Origin: Isochrysis galbana
Lineage: Eukaryota > Haptophyta > Isochrysidales > Isochrysidaceae
DNA length: 64,000 nt
NCBI GenBank assembly: GCA_018136815.1
Contig: CM030940.1
Location: 492,443-556,442 of the forward strand
Reading direction: 5' to 3'
Position 1 is the first letter of the stretch. The number at the start of each line of letters is the position of its first letter. The position numbers and the translations under genes were made by a program. Positions 1-10,975 of the stretch are shown here, piece after piece. The notes under the pieces were generated by a model. That model saw nothing but the letters and a program-made list of their open reading frames with translations, ran no database searches and had not been told where the DNA came from.

Positions 1-340
1 TGTGGGGCATCAGCATCAGTCGAATTGAGCGATCAAATGTCCATAGTTTTTTATACAACAATATTCACACGTGACCCTAGTATCGGCGTTTGGGGGCCGA
101 CCTTAAAACGCGATAGCTCCCCGGTCCCCGGGGGAGGGAAAACCTCCCATGCATTAGCTCTCGGGGGATGTTCTCGTGTTTCTCGTTTCTCGTTCCCCCG
201 GTAGCTCTCGGCGGGGCTGTTGGCGATCGGGAGAAAATTTCCCGCCGATAGCTCTCGGGGGGCCCCGAGAGCTCCTGGGGAGCGTTGGCTCCTGGGGGGC
301 AACATGCCAGCCGAGTGTCGAATGAGGAACGTTTGCTCGT
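1..340. repeat. Dispersed repeats at the left edge
   Basis: Bases 1-90 (CAGTCGAATTGAGCGATCAA and following) recur near 32226-32275 and 50366-50462, so they belong to a dispersed family. Bases about 90-315, rich in TAGCTCTCGGGGG and GGGGCTGTTGGCGATCGGGA, recur at about 43215-43455. These are two repeat families side by side. No protein is recognisable. Confidence 0.75.
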
Positions 341-1487
341 AGTTTACGTTTCTATTGTTCAACTTTCAGATACTCTACTCCTACTCTCTCATATTAGCGC
401 TCTAGTTTTCCATTTTTGAGAGGTCTAAAGTACTTTGATTGGAGCGCCGAGTGGCGCGGCGCGGCGGAGCCCTGCGAATGCCGCCGCTCTCGAACGCGCC
501 AAAGGCCCTCGGCGCCTTCATGATCGGTGCGCCGCGCAGGCTGGAGCGGAGCACGCACCATACTGTTCTCCAAGCATACGGCGCCAGCGTCATGCGACCG
601 CTCCGATTCCTACATCGCCGCCGCCGCTGCAGGAATGGGGATGATCAACACGTTTGTGGCGTGGCACATGGTGTCACAACGAGCCAAGGTGTGGCTGCCA
701 GCTGCGAGTTGTCGAGTGTCCAGCGTGCCCGAAAGACTAGGCGTGGAGCAGGACCGAGTATGATGCTCGTAGCTCTGGCTCGTGGCTCAGTCGTCGTCAT
801 GTCACGCAGGTTTTGAATCTGCCCAGCGAGCACACCCAGGACGTTGCCAGCCGATGACAAGCTCCTACACAATCGAGCGTGCCTTTGGTTCTTATCGTCG
901 AACTCCACGCACGCTGTCCGTGCATCGAGCACGTGCGAGCAGCTCGAAGCATGCTGTGACAATTGGCACTTCAATACCTCTTGCACACAACGATCTCCGA
1001 AATTTACGTTCACTTCTTTCTTCTGCTTCTACCCTACTTCTACCACTCCTACTCCTACTTCTAGTACTTGTTACTTGTACTCCTCCTCCTCCTCCCGTAC
1101 TTCTACTCCTACTCGATTCATAATGGTGTGGCTTGCAATCAATGAACAAGAATGGACTTCAGGCACCTTGTTTCTGTCAATGAAAGTAGTAAGGGTACGA
1201 GCGGGCGGGCGTTGTGCTATTGTAGTGTAGGGGCATACGACTAGGATCTACGATGCACTACCTGCTATTTGCAATGCCATATGTAATGCAATGGTCGTCT
1301 TACTACGAGTGTCTTTGAAATCATAGTCTCACGTCTCACGTTGTGACCGATCAAGAGCGGCCGGAGGACGCCTCCCCGGCCCTACGGTATACCCACCTCC
1401 CTGCCCCCTGCCCCTGCATCCTTGCTCCGACCGGGCGAGCCTTTCCGCATTGGGGTCCCAATGGCGTCCCTAATTGAAAACTTCTCC
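341..1487. other. Gene-poor stretch
   Basis: No protein of recognisable family. Around 1015-1120 there is an imperfect CTACTTCTACTCCTA-type run. The rest looks like non-coding intergenic sequence with short open frames of biased composition. Confidence 0.5.
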
Positions 1488-2891
1488 TCATGTAGCTTTC
1501 CTGATGCTCTCCACCTCGAAAAGTGAGGGCATCGCTTGCCGCAAGCGCCGATAGTCGGCCTCAACCACCGAGGCATCACCATGCAGCAAATGAGCATAAC
1601 CAACAGCTGAATCAAGATCTCTCGTCAGGGACACGTGGCCCCCGGGCTGCACCGTCGGCTCAAATGCCACAAGTGACTCCATGCCGTCCACGATCTCGTT
1701 GCACATCCGGATGACCTTACCTTGTACGTAAGAACACAAGACCACAAGCATCCCGCTGCATGCGAGCTCACATGGTGGCGCATCGGGAAGGGACTCGAAT
1801 TCCGTTGGGTCAAGGTACGCAGCAACACCAGCATCGTAGGCGTTGCCGCCAAAACAGACATCCGCGATGAGCTTGAAATCTAGCCCGTTCCATCGCCCGG
1901 CATTGATTTCAACGAGTCGAGGCCCGCTCGTCGTCGACATAATCTCAAGATGTGCGGGCCCCCACCGCCACCCAAGGGCATCCAGCACCCGCATCGCATA
2001 GCTCACGAGCTGCTCTTCCTCGTCACTCTCCACACCTCTCGCCTCGACACCAAAGTACACAAAGGGTGCGCCATTGGCTTCACCCTTATCGTAACGCCAC
2101 AGAGCAAGCGCCTTGTGCTGGCCATTGCGGCTGACCGTATCCACTATCCACTCGCGGCCTACTAGCACTTCTTGCAGCACACAACCGGAGGCTACTTCAG
2201 TGGCATCGTTCGAGACTGCGTACTTCATAAGACCCTCGTACACTGCGCGCGCCTCAGTCCATCCGTGAACCAGATGCACGCCGACAGATGCTTGACCGCG
2301 CCTGGGCTTCAGCACAGCCCGCAATTCATCCCGCTCGGACAGCTCCTTTAAGAAAGAGGCCGCCTCTGCCCAAGTCGATGGCGCAGCCTGTGCAGCTATT
2401 GGGATGCCCGCGGCCCGGCACTTCTGGTTCATCTCGAACTTGTCGCGCCGAGCAGGCTCGATCCCGTTCGAGCGCGCTGGGACGAGGACGTGCTGCAGCC
2501 GCTCAGCCGTTGCGAGTCCACCGTCTGAGCCGCAGATCACGCCCTCAACAACGGCCCCATTGAGGCGGGAGACGGCCCACTCGAGCTCTTCTCCCTCACC
2601 AGGCGCCTCGAGCGCGCGCACGCGCCGCACGAGCTCGAGGTCCTCCGGAGATTGCTGGCAAAGCGAGTTTGCAGTCGGGCCGCTCCACAGCTGCACACAC
2701 TTTGCTCCCGCCCTCTCGAGAGCCGCCAAGACGGCGGCCGTCTCGGCGCCCTCGGCCCGGTTGGACGGGTCGACGTAGAGCAGCACGCGCCTAGCGCCCA
2801 CCGTGCATGCGACGCACGGCAGGAGAGAGACGAGAGAGAGGAGAGGGAGAGAGAGGAGAGGGAGCAGTCCGCCTTGCCGCCGACGCAGCAT
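1488..2891 (-). CDS. ATP-grasp ligase, secreted or plastid-directed
   Basis: Intronless 467-residue protein. Residues 1-30 form a signal peptide (hydrophobic leucine/serine run ending in CVACTVG). A Rossmann-like N-domain follows (RVLLYVDPSNRAEGAETAAV) and then an ATP-grasp fold: RRDKFEMNQKCRAAGIP for entry of the ATP domain, VLKPRRGQASVGVHLV for the glycine loop and a phosphate-binding lysine, VLQEVLVGREWIVDTVS, and HLEIM...RLVEINAGRWNG with the metal-binding Glu and Asn. The family (carnosine synthase, BacD-type L-amino-acid ligase, biotin carboxylase-like) joins a carboxylate to an amine using ATP. The substrate cannot be told from sequence. The start is chosen because the signal peptide begins there. 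A CT/GA tract (2821-2870) lies inside the signal-peptide codons. Confidence 0.85.
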   Translation of the reverse strand: MLRRRQGGLLPLLSLPLLSLVSLLPCVACTVGARRVLLYVDPSNRAEGAETAAVLAALERAGAKCVQLWSGPTANSLCQQSPEDLELVRRVRALEAPGEGEELEWAVSRLNGAVVEGVICGSDGGLATAERLQHVLVPARSNGIEPARRDKFEMNQKCRAAGIPIAAQAAPSTWAEAASFLKELSERDELRAVLKPRRGQASVGVHLVHGWTEARAVYEGLMKYAVSNDATEVASGCVLQEVLVGREWIVDTVSRNGQHKALALWRYDKGEANGAPFVYFGVEARGVESDEEEQLVSYAMRVLDALGWRWGPAHLEIMSTTSGPRLVEINAGRWNGLDFKLIADVCFGGNAYDAGVAAYLDPTEFESLPDAPPCELACSGMLVVLCSYVQGKVIRMCNEIVDGMESLVAFEPTVQPGGHVSLTRDLDSAVGYAHLLHGDASVVEADYRRLRQAMPSLFEVESIRKAT

Positions 2892-3127
2892 CGCGCGCTG
2901 CTTACTTGCAATAAAGACAACCGGTAGCCTTCAAAGATGACGACCTTGCGGTGTTAGAATTTCTCTTGAGGCTGGCGCACCTCGTCTCTCTACTCTACGA
3001 AAGAGCGAGGGTCCGCCGGTCGGCCAGTCATCATATAATTGTAGAGAGTCGATCGGATCGATCGATCGCGGATGCGACCGAATGAATTGCACTTCTCACG
3101 CGATGTGTCGCACGCACAATAAGTGGG

Positions 3128-3300
3128 TGTGGCAATAAAAAACTTTTTAATATTCACGCCTCGCACGTGGCTCTGGGACTCCACCTACCGTGTTGCCACG
3201 CCCGTTCTCCTTCAACTTTCCCCCTCCTAACCTGCCTTGCGGCCCACCCCTTGTGCGCTACTTAGGGGCCCGGGTTGGTGGGTGTGGAAATAACCATCAC
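3128..3300 (+). repeat. Dispersed repeat family A, copy 1
   Basis: Starts AAAAAACTTTTTAATATTC, then CGCACGTGGC, and ends in CTGCCTTGCGGC and CTACTTAGGGGCCCGGG. The same ordered blocks occur at 7528-7700 and 31568-31715 and, reversed, at 25230-25395. This copy abuts the broken end of the neighbouring dehydrogenase. Confidence 0.75.
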
Positions 3301-3854
3301 AAAGTTTGGTCGACAGCCCTCGCGTACCAGGCCAGCATTGAGTACGAGCGAGTCAAGAGGCTTCCCGTTCATCGTATTGGCAAATGAACGGATCGAAGCC
3401 AGACTGGCCAGGTCGCACTGCGCGCCGCGCGCTGGCAGCCGCCAGTGCGCTGCGTGTTCGCCTTTGCGAACTTCATGCAGGCGTCTGCCGCAGCGGCGGC
3501 CTTGGCCTCGGTCCAGCACGCCAGCACGACGCGGTGTCCGGCGGCGGTGAGTAGCTTAGCGCCAGCTACTCCGACCCCCGAGTTGGCCCCCGTGATGACT
3601 ACGTCGCGAGGTGGCGAACTTGCGAGTCCTGAGAGGAGTGTCGCCATCGGGACAATCTGCGAGAGCTGCGGCTCTGCCAAAGGAAGCGAGGGAAGGGGCA
3701 GGGCGGCGAGCGCGCCGGCCTGTTGAATCGCCGCGCGCCGTCCTAGCCGACCACTCGGCGCCACCGCCGCCTCGCAGCACGACAGCAGAGAGACGAAGAG
3801 AGGCAGGAGAGGCAGGAGAGCAGGCCGAGCAGACATCGTCGGGCGAGAACTCAT
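3262..3854 (-). pseudogene. Truncated plastid short-chain dehydrogenase
   Basis: The N-terminus has a signal peptide (LLPLLPLFVSLLSCCEA) and then a transit-like stretch (VAPSGRLGRRAAIQQAGA), the bipartite type used for secondary plastids. The NAD(P)-binding Rossmann start follows: DVVITGANSGVGVAGAKLL. The next conserved piece (CDLASLASIRSFANTM and LDSLVLNAGL) lies in another frame, so there is a frameshift near 3425-3440. The protein stops soon after NAGL, where repeat family A begins. The catalytic YxxxK half is absent. Similarity is closest to the protochlorophyllide-oxidoreductase-like SDR group. The missing half is not seen nearby, so this is called a pseudogene; a very long intron is the alternative. 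Confidence 0.65.
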
Positions 3855-4086
3855 TCATGGTCAGTCGGGGGGTCACATGCGCCCCTAAAGAAAACTTCTT
3901 GAGCACATGCATCCCTAAAGATGCATCGCGTCAGTGATGATCCAATGGTTGCCGTATTGGTGCACATGGGCTCATACAACGAGCCTCCCAAGCGACCACC
4001 GCGTTGGGATCTGGGATAGCACGTTGTGCCGCCGTCTACGAGCGCAGCCCCCAGCACGGGACATGGCCGCCTAATGGCCGCTACAT
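3855..4086. other. Short intergenic gap
   Basis: Nothing recognisable between the truncated dehydrogenase and the monooxygenase stop codon. Confidence 0.4.
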
Positions 4087-6159
4087 CTAGATAAGCGCCT
4101 TCAAGACGATGGTAATCTGCCGAGAAATGGCAAGAAAGACGAGCGCAGCAATGCTTTGCAGCAATCTCGTCGTGCGCATCACCCGCTTGTACACCGTTGC
4201 ATAGGGTTGCCCCTCGCCCACAGCAAGATATGCAGGCTTCGCGAAGAGAGTCCCAATGAAAGGGAGCTTGCCCAAGTGCTTATGGAGGAGCCCGCGGGTC
4301 ATAAACCCAAGTTTGAACAGCTTGACTTGCAGTACAGTTCCCTGGTCATATTGATAGGGAAAACCGAACTGGGGCACCATCAGGAAGCAAAGGGGGGAGG
4401 TCGGAAAATATGCTCGTCGAATCGCACATTAGAGGCAATGAGGCCATGATGGTCGAAGCATGCGCCAGTCAATTCTAGTCAAGGCGGTGGAATCCCTCCC
4501 GCTGGAGAGCACACCTGCGAAAGCTGAGCTAGCGCTTTTGCTGCCGGCGCCCTTTCCTTTTGGTAAGTCTCGAGGGCGTCGAGCAAAGCATCCGCTTGCA
4601 GCCCACCGTCCTGTTTGCCTTTCTGTGGAAGGGCTCCCTTTGCGCGAAGAGCTTCAATGAATACAACCACGTCCTCGAGAGCGGAGTTGACGCCTTGCCC
4701 TAGATCGGGCGGGAAGGCGTGGATTGCGTCGCCAAGCAAAGCGAAGCCCGTGCCATCGACGATTGCAGCGACTCGGCGCGTATATTGCGGGTTCGGGAAC
4801 GCCCCCGGCTTTCCGTCGACGAACTTTTGTGCCTAAAACACCAGGCATGTAGTGGGGTGCGCTAATGGCGATTGGCGTGCTCAAGAAATGCCGGTTGCTC
4901 GCCAACAATGCTATTTAGGCAAGCAGCTTGCTGGCTCGTCCGTCGTCTCACCTCTCTGTCTGGCACCAACAGCCGGATGTCCTCCACTTGCGGGAATGCC
5001 TTCTCTAGCATACTGTACAACTCGTCAACGGTCTTCACGTTCCAGATGGCGTGATTGGCGGACCGGATTATCTATGAGAGGGCCAGCGGACATGTCATTC
5101 CTGATGTTGATGGACCGGCTGGCGCATAATGCCACCCTAGAGCGCGTCGGTGAGAAGTGGAAGAGTTGGAGACTGTGCACATCACACCAGGCTTTCACTT
5201 TGGAATAGGCTAGCCTACGCAGGTGCCGCGAAGTTGGGTCGACTCACATTCGCAGTGCGCGGAATAGACTCGTCGGGAGAGGGAAGTAAGCCCAGGAAGA
5301 GCTTGTCCTTTGGAGAAGTTTGGGTCGAGAAGACGACGTAGGCCGACCTCGCCATAGTACGCACAACCGGATACCGCGGCGATTCGGATTCCGCTGGTCC
5401 GCCTCTTGTGACTACAGACGAGAGATTGCGAATAGCGAAGGACGGGGGCATCGGGAGCATCTTATATTTAAGTCCTGCGCTGGGGCTGTCTAGCAGCACT
5501 GGCTCGAAGATGGAAGCGTCGCCTCCTTCGGATGCGCGCCACTCCTTGAGATTGGCCCGCACGAGCGAGTTGATGCCGTCACAGCCAAGCACAAGCTTGG
5601 GTGCGAATCGGGTACCATCACTCAGCACGGCACTAACGCCTGATTCAGCGGCCACGCCGCGTTCCAGAGCCTTGAGTGATGTACCGTAGCGTACCTGAAC
5701 ACCAGCACTCCCGGCAAATTTGGCCAGGATCTTGAGTAGCGTCGCTCGCGCCAGCCAGATCCCAGTGGCCTTCGCCATTGCAAAGTGCGGCGCAGTCGTG
5801 ACTGTCCCTCGCTCGTCGGGGTATGCGCGCGTGATCTTAAAGTCGGCGTTGAGCACTCCGTGCGCTCGAAGCTCGTCGGTGAGGTTCTGCTCATTCGTCC
5901 ATTTCTGACCTCTCGAGTCGACAAGATACATGTATGACTTCTGTTCCTCAAATGTGCCTGCTCCTTCGCGTCGCTCAACAACCACAACTGAGAGACCGGA
6001 TGCGGCGAGACTAGCGGCCACAGCGAGGCCGGCGGGGCCTCCACCGGCAACGAGCACGTCGATAGGCGCAGCCTGGTCCTTGCGCGCCGCTTGGCTGGCG
6101 GAGACCCCCTCGAGGCGTGTGGAGAGTACGAGGCCGAGCAGGAGCCAGATATCCGCCAT
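4087..6159 (-). CDS. FAD monooxygenase, kynurenine-3-monooxygenase-like, with introns
   Basis: Class A flavoprotein hydroxylase. Exon 1 (about 5248-6159) begins with a short signal or membrane anchor (MADIWLLLGLVLSTR), then the FAD Rossmann motif VLVAGGGPAGLAVAASL and the second FAD motif LGCDGINSLVRA. It ends at a GTGAGT donor. Exon 2 (about 4952-5040) carries TVDELYSMLEKAFPQVED and ends at GTGAGA. Exon 3 (4515-4832) follows a TTTTAG acceptor and carries AQKFVDGKPGAFPNPQY and the third FAD motif GDAIHAFPPDLGQGVNSALE. The last exon (to 4087) has FGFPYQYDQG and a C-terminal hydrophobic segment, like the membrane anchor of kynurenine 3-monooxygenase, which makes 3-hydroxykynurenine in tryptophan breakdown and NAD synthesis. 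The border of the last exon is not certain. A long GA tract lies just upstream of the start on the coding strand. Confidence 0.75.
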
Positions 6160-6299
6160 GGAAGTGGAAAGATGGGGAAGAGGGTGGAGGGAAGACGGGA
6201 GATGGGGTCGGTTGGGAGGGGTTGGTGAAAGGGGGTCGGGTGTGGGGAGGGCTGGGAGGAGAGGGGGAGGACGGACGAAGTGGAGGCCGCGCGATCCGG

Positions 6300-6420
6300 C
6301 CGGGATTCGTCTTCTCTCTCTCTCCTCTCTTCTCTCTCTCTCCCTCTCTCTCTCCCTTCCTCTCTCTCCCTGCTTCTCTCTCCTTCTTTCCCTCGCGCCA
6401 TCTCTCTCTCTCGAGTCTTG
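6300..6420. promoter_or_regulatory. CT/GA tract upstream of the monooxygenase start
   Basis: A run of CTCTCTC on the plus strand (GA on the coding strand) lies 140-260 bases upstream of the ATG at 6159. Similar polypurine/polypyrimidine tracts precede Mpp10, both DAB genes and argininosuccinate synthase. They are likely core-promoter or 5'-leader elements. Confidence 0.4.
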
Positions 6421-6869
6421 ATCTAAGGAGGAGCGAGGCGAGAAGAGAGAGAACACAGCAGGTGGGGTTGGGGAGGGGGAGAGAGAAATGAAGTGAACGA
6501 GGCGATGAGAGAAGAGAGATCAACGGTTAGATGAACTCGTGAAGGGTGGGCAGAGCGGGCCACTCGTCATCAAGATACTAGTGGTCTCTACTTATCATAC
6601 CATCGATCTCTTCTTCCTCCTTGATGATGACCGATCTCTCGAACTCTCTCTCTCCTGTTCTCGGGAATCTCATTCGGTCGATGCCTACTTTACACGCCCA
6701 CAAACCCTCTCTCAATCTCCTCCTCCGTTTTGGTTGCCATCCTGATCCCTAGCTAGAGCCTAGAGGACGCTCTCGTTCTCCTCCTCCTCGTGTGTGTGTT
6801 GACGAACGGACGGCACAAGACGTGACGACCAAAGATTGCAAGAGTTATGGCCCGCCCGCCCGGCCTAAG

Positions 6870-7535
6870 GGCGAAGAAGCGCTTACAACTCTGGATTTTA
6901 CGTCCTTTCATAAGCGCTTATACGCGTGTAAGCGCTTACGTAAGCGGTTATAAGGCAGTTATATCGCCAATCTTACGCGCTTATTACGTGCGTTTTCTGT
7001 TCCCGCCCGCCCTTCCCCCCCCCCCCCCCCTCCCCCGACTCCTCGCTCCTCGCACCCTCAACCGAACGAACCCCCTCCCCTCACACGCCCGTCGCCCCGT
7101 CGCCCCTCGCGATGCTCTTGCCTCAGACATCCCGTGGCATGCATCCCATCGGCGCGTGCTTTGCGGTTTGCGGCTATGGCGAACGAGGAAGGCAGAGGCC
7201 AGCAACCACCGCAGCGGGGGGCTGCGGTGCCGGCGCAGCGCCGGCAAGGCCAAGGCCCCCTGCCGTACGAGCCTTGGAAAGAGCGCGCAGAGTGGCAGGG
7301 CGCCTTCAAAAACGCCGGCGCCTTCGGCGCCGCAACCTTCACGCCTTCACGCGCGTACGTACGCCGCCGCCTGCGGCGCCGGAGCCTAGCCGGAGCCTTT
7401 ATTGACGCGGCGCCTGCGGCGCCGGCTTACAGCTTAGCACTTAACACACTTACACCCCAAGGGCTAATGGCTGCTCCGCAGCCGTAAGGCCCTTACGGAT
7501 TGCGTAAGGACCTTACGGCCCTTACGCATAAAAAA
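6870..7535. repeat. Palindrome-rich repeat with AAGCGCTTA and TAAGGCCCTTA motifs
   Basis: The left part has ATAAGCGCTTAT (6910-6921), GTAAGCGCTTAC (6928-6939) and related half-sites. The right end has CGTAAGGCCCTTACG and GTAAGGACCTTAC (7482-7526). Between them is a small open frame starting MANEEGRGQQPPQRG (7176), of no known family. The symmetric ends suggest a mobile element, but I found no target-site duplication. Confidence 0.45.
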
Positions 7536-7700
7536 AAACCTTTTAAGTTTCTCGCCTCACACGTGGCCCTGAACCATTCCTACGTAGCCACGCCCCTTTC
7601 CCTTCCTCACCCTCATCCCCCGCCTTGCGGCAACTCCCCTCGTGCTCTACTTAGGGGCTCGGGTCATGTGGGGATCCGAGCGGAGCGGGGTGCATCTGTC
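7528..7700 (+). repeat. Dispersed repeat family A, copy 2
   Basis: Best-preserved copy: CTCGCCTCACACGTGGCCCT, CCGCCTTGCGGCAACTCCCC, CTCGTGCTCTACTTAGGGGC and the following GGAGCGGGGTGCATCTGTCC match the reversed copy at 25210-25390 nearly base for base. Confidence 0.8.
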
Positions 7701-7939
7701 CTCAGCTGCGCGTTCTCAACTTCCTCCTGTGCTGCTGCTGCTGGGTGACCTGTTTCTTGTAGTGCTATCTCCGGTTCCCCTTGTTTCCGCGTGTGTCCAT
7801 GTTTGCCGTGGGTGGGTTATACTGATCGATCGCACCTTTGGTTGATCAATTAATGCAGGTCGTCTCTTCTTGCTTTAACGCTACGCGAGCCTTTCAGCGA
7901 GACCGATCGCTGCCGCTACAAGGCTAGTGTTTTCGCTCA

Positions 7940-8170
7940 TTTGTAAATAAATCTTTTAATAGTCTCACCGCACACGCGGCCGTGGACCCTCTACTTTCTA
8001 CTCACGTAGGAAAACTTTCTACACCCCCACTCCCCCGGCCCTTCTCCGCCCGCCATAAGTAAGGCGACTCCCCCCGTGCACTACTAGGGGGATAGGGGTG
8101 AAGGGCTTAGATATGGTCCGGTGGCCCGCGCCTCCCCCCGGTGATCATTCCCCCCCTTCCTCCTGTGTCT
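7940..8170 (+). repeat. Repeat family A variant (subfamily B), copy 1
   Basis: Shares the T-rich head with family A (CTTTTAATAGTCTCACCGCA) but has its own body: CACTACTAGGGGGATAGGGG and AGGGCTTAGATATGGTCCGG. The same body occurs reversed at 17410-17620. Confidence 0.75.
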
Positions 8171-9774
8171 CCGAGTGGGCGGCGGTCTCAGCCCCGACTT
8201 ATCATGTAAACAGGTGCGGGGCTGTCTGTGTGGTTGTGCGTAATGATGCAGATATTGAGTTTGTGCCCATAAATAAGGGCCACCCGGTCTCGGGCCGCGC
8301 TGCCGAGGCAGCGCGGCAGTCCCCAGGGTGGGAGAGGCCTCTGCCATAAGGCATGCCTGGTGGTCCGGTGGTTCGTACTGGGTGGTGCTGGCCCTTTGTC
8401 CTCTACAGCTTGTGGCCCACCATGAGGTGGGCCAGCATGGCTGCTGTGACTTGTGTGCTTGTGTGGCCGGGGCTACGGGCTGTGCGGCGCGACCGGGATC
8501 GCGCTCACCTGCTCGGCCTCTGCGGGCGGACGCGGTCGCTTCGCCAGCGACAGCTCCATGGGTGCTGGGGGGGCGCCCGCGGCGGGGGACCCGAAGGAGA
8601 GGTGGGGAGCGGCGACGCGCTCCATGGCGACCAACTATAAAGTTAGTTCTCGACCCTAGATGGGAGATACGAGATACGAGATACGTATTTGTATTTACCG
8701 TTCTTTCACCAAGGCCAAATACGGACCGCATTCACCGTGTGCTTGTATTTGAAACTGCCTCAATATGACAATATGACCCTCCGTATTTGGACGGTGACGC
8801 AGGCCCGCGCGCTTACAGTCCGCGTGCCGTGACCGCCGCCGCCGCGCGCCGTGCACCATCCGCCATCGCCGAACGCTCGAGCGAGCGGCCACACGGCCGC
8901 ACCCCTCCCCTCGACGCTCCCTCCCTCCTCCTCCCCTCATCCTCATGCAGTAGTGCGCCTATCACTTATCCATTTTTGATTAGTTAGAGATAGAGATAGC
9001 AGATAGTAGATAAAAATTATAAATTTATAATTTAAAATGTTAACCAATTGTTATGGGTCGCGGCAGTTAGTTTGTGTGTGAGAAGCCATATATTGTATTA
9101 TTATTATTAGTTATGGTTGAATGGGAGGTGCAGGTCCTCGGAGGTGGAGGTCGTTTGCTTCAGTTGGTGTTGGTGCTGGAATGTGTCACAATAGACGCAA
9201 TAGCTCACCATAAAAGATATTATGGATTATGGAGGCATGACCGCTAGAGTCAAAGAAATCAATGAATTTCTGGATTTTCTAGGACGTGATCCTAATTCCT
9301 AGAACGGGATTTTTGTCCGCTTATGCTTATGGCTGAGGCTAGTGCTACAACCTCAGCCGCCTCCCCATGTGCGCTCTCGTCCCCGGTGAACCACCCGGCC
9401 CCATGCCTCCCCCGTTTCCTAGAGATCATGGTAGATCTCCTCACCCACACTCGTAGCTTCAACCACAGGCGGGCATGGCTCACCCCCGCCCGTGACAAAG
9501 GCATAATGACAACTAACACGAAGGGACCAATGACAACGACGACAGCACGCACCGCACAACACATACGGAAGATAGAGGAGTGTAGCTCGTACGAGCCATC
9601 GATGACATCCTCAATATTGGATTTACTCCCTCCATAGGCCGCCTTGCCCAATGCACTTGAAAGTCATTTGGTGATTGAGCACTGAGCACTGCTCGTGCGC
9701 TACGAGCAGGTTGGGTGCACTGCTCACCGATATGTCGGTAAATAAAAATCGCAGTCGTGTTCTCCAGGCTACCT
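8171..9774. other. Long stretch without a recognised gene
   Basis: Holds GAGATACGAGATACGAGATACG (8664-8685), a pair of outward CGTATTTG blocks (8684-8795), and an AT-rich run at 8985-9050 ending TTATGGGTCGCGGC. That last motif matches the 3' tail of the retroposon at 41088. No open frame here resembles a known protein. Confidence 0.45.
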
Positions 9775-10473
9775 TCACCGCATTCTGGACCGAACAGCTG
9801 CTGCCGGAGATCCAGTGGATGCACCGGTAGAGGAGCGTCCGCTTGGCACCATGCGCTGTGTAGGAGCGCGAGCTGGTGGGATATCAGCCACAAGACTACG
9901 CTGTGCCGCCGTTGGCTGCGAGATGTGCCGCTCCGAGCTGTTTTTAGCAATGCCCGAGCTTCTGGACAAACTTCCTGCTTGGGTTGGCGTGGGGAGTGTC
10001 GCGACGCGATCTACTACATCCTTGGCAATGGACTCGACCCATTGCACGCCACGTAGCCGCTTGAGAGCGTTCGCAGCCCAAACTGCTGCCTCCGATCGCG
10101 TGCCATCTGGCGCGGGCTGCCGGAGCTGCAACAAGACGGCCTCCAACTCAATTGATACATCCGATCGGGCCACAAGGGCCTCACAGAGCACTTGCACCTG
10201 TCGCTGACTCTGTGCGAGTTGTGCGGCAAGCCATGCCGAAGATGATGACGATGCTTCCGGCGGCCCTCCGGGAATGGGGCGAAAAACTGCAGCAGCAAGC
10301 TGCTCACGGCAAGCCTGCAGCTCGTGACGGAGCCTGATGTTCGTACTCTCCAGGCTGCCCGGGACTTCTTCTGCACCCGCGGGCGTCCTGGTATGCAGAG
10401 CTGCCGAGGAGGATAAGCCTCTCGCGTCGGGTGTCGCGGCACGCTGCGGGGCTCCGGCAGAGCGCAGCGGCAT
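9775..10473 (-). CDS. Hypothetical coiled-coil protein
   Basis: An open frame of 232 residues with natural composition. Residues about 40-60 (STNIRLRHELQACREQLAAA) and 75-115 (WLAAQLAQSQRQVQVLCEAL, SIELEAVLLQLRQ) form two heptad-like helices. The C-terminal part is rich in Ser, Pro and Ala and looks disordered. No family is recognised and no signal peptide or membrane segment is seen. It may be one exon of a longer gene; the start at 10473 is the first Met of the frame and is uncertain. The pentanucleotide satellite begins about 90 bases upstream of this start. Confidence 0.5.
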   Translation of the reverse strand: MPLRSAGAPQRAATPDARGLSSSAALHTRTPAGAEEVPGSLESTNIRLRHELQACREQLAAAVFRPIPGGPPEASSSSSAWLAAQLAQSQRQVQVLCEALVARSDVSIELEAVLLQLRQPAPDGTRSEAAVWAANALKRLRGVQWVESIAKDVVDRVATLPTPTQAGSLSRSSGIAKNSSERHISQPTAAQRSLVADIPPARAPTQRMVPSGRSSTGASTGSPAAAVRSRMR

Positions 10474-10555
10474 CCGCTCCGCCCTCGCGTTCGCGCGCCC
10501 TCTCTCACCACACCGACGACCTCTGTGTAGTCTACTCTCTCTCGAGTAGGGCTCA

Positions 10556-10975
10556 AGATTAGAGTAGAGTACTCCTACTCTACTCTAGAGTAGAGTTATC
10601 TCTACTCCGGAGTAGAGTAGATAGAGCCCCACTCTTCTCTCTCTACTCTAGAGCTCTAGTCTCTAGAGTAGAGTACTCTAGAGCTCTAGATCTAGAGTAC
10701 TCTAGAGTACTCTAGACTCTAGAGTAGAGTACTCTAGAGTAGAGTAGAGTAGAGTAGAGGAGAGTAGAGGAGAGGAGAGTAGAGGAGAGTAGAGGAGAGT
10801 AGAGGAGAGTAGAGGAGAGTAGAGGAGAGTAGAGTAGAGTAGAGTAGAGTAGAGTAGAGTAGAGTAGAGTAGAGTAGAGTAGAGTAGAGTAGAGTAGAGT
10901 AGAGTAGAGTAGAGTAGAGTAGAGTAGAGTAGAGTAGAGTAGAGTAGAGTAGAGTAGAGTAGAGTTAGAGTAGAA
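10556..10975. repeat. (AGAGT)n pentanucleotide satellite
   Basis: About 420 bases made almost wholly of AGAGT/TAGAG units. The first 150 bases are mixed with inverted ACTCT and CTCTAGAG palindromes; the 3' part from 10815 is an almost perfect AGAGT run with an AGAGG variant block at 10755-10830. Confidence 0.95.

Noticed and set aside
5215-6456. An earlier Met for the monooxygenase at 6456.
   Set aside because: The added residues are RERERE from a GA microsatellite; the signal-like MADIWLLLGLV start fits better.
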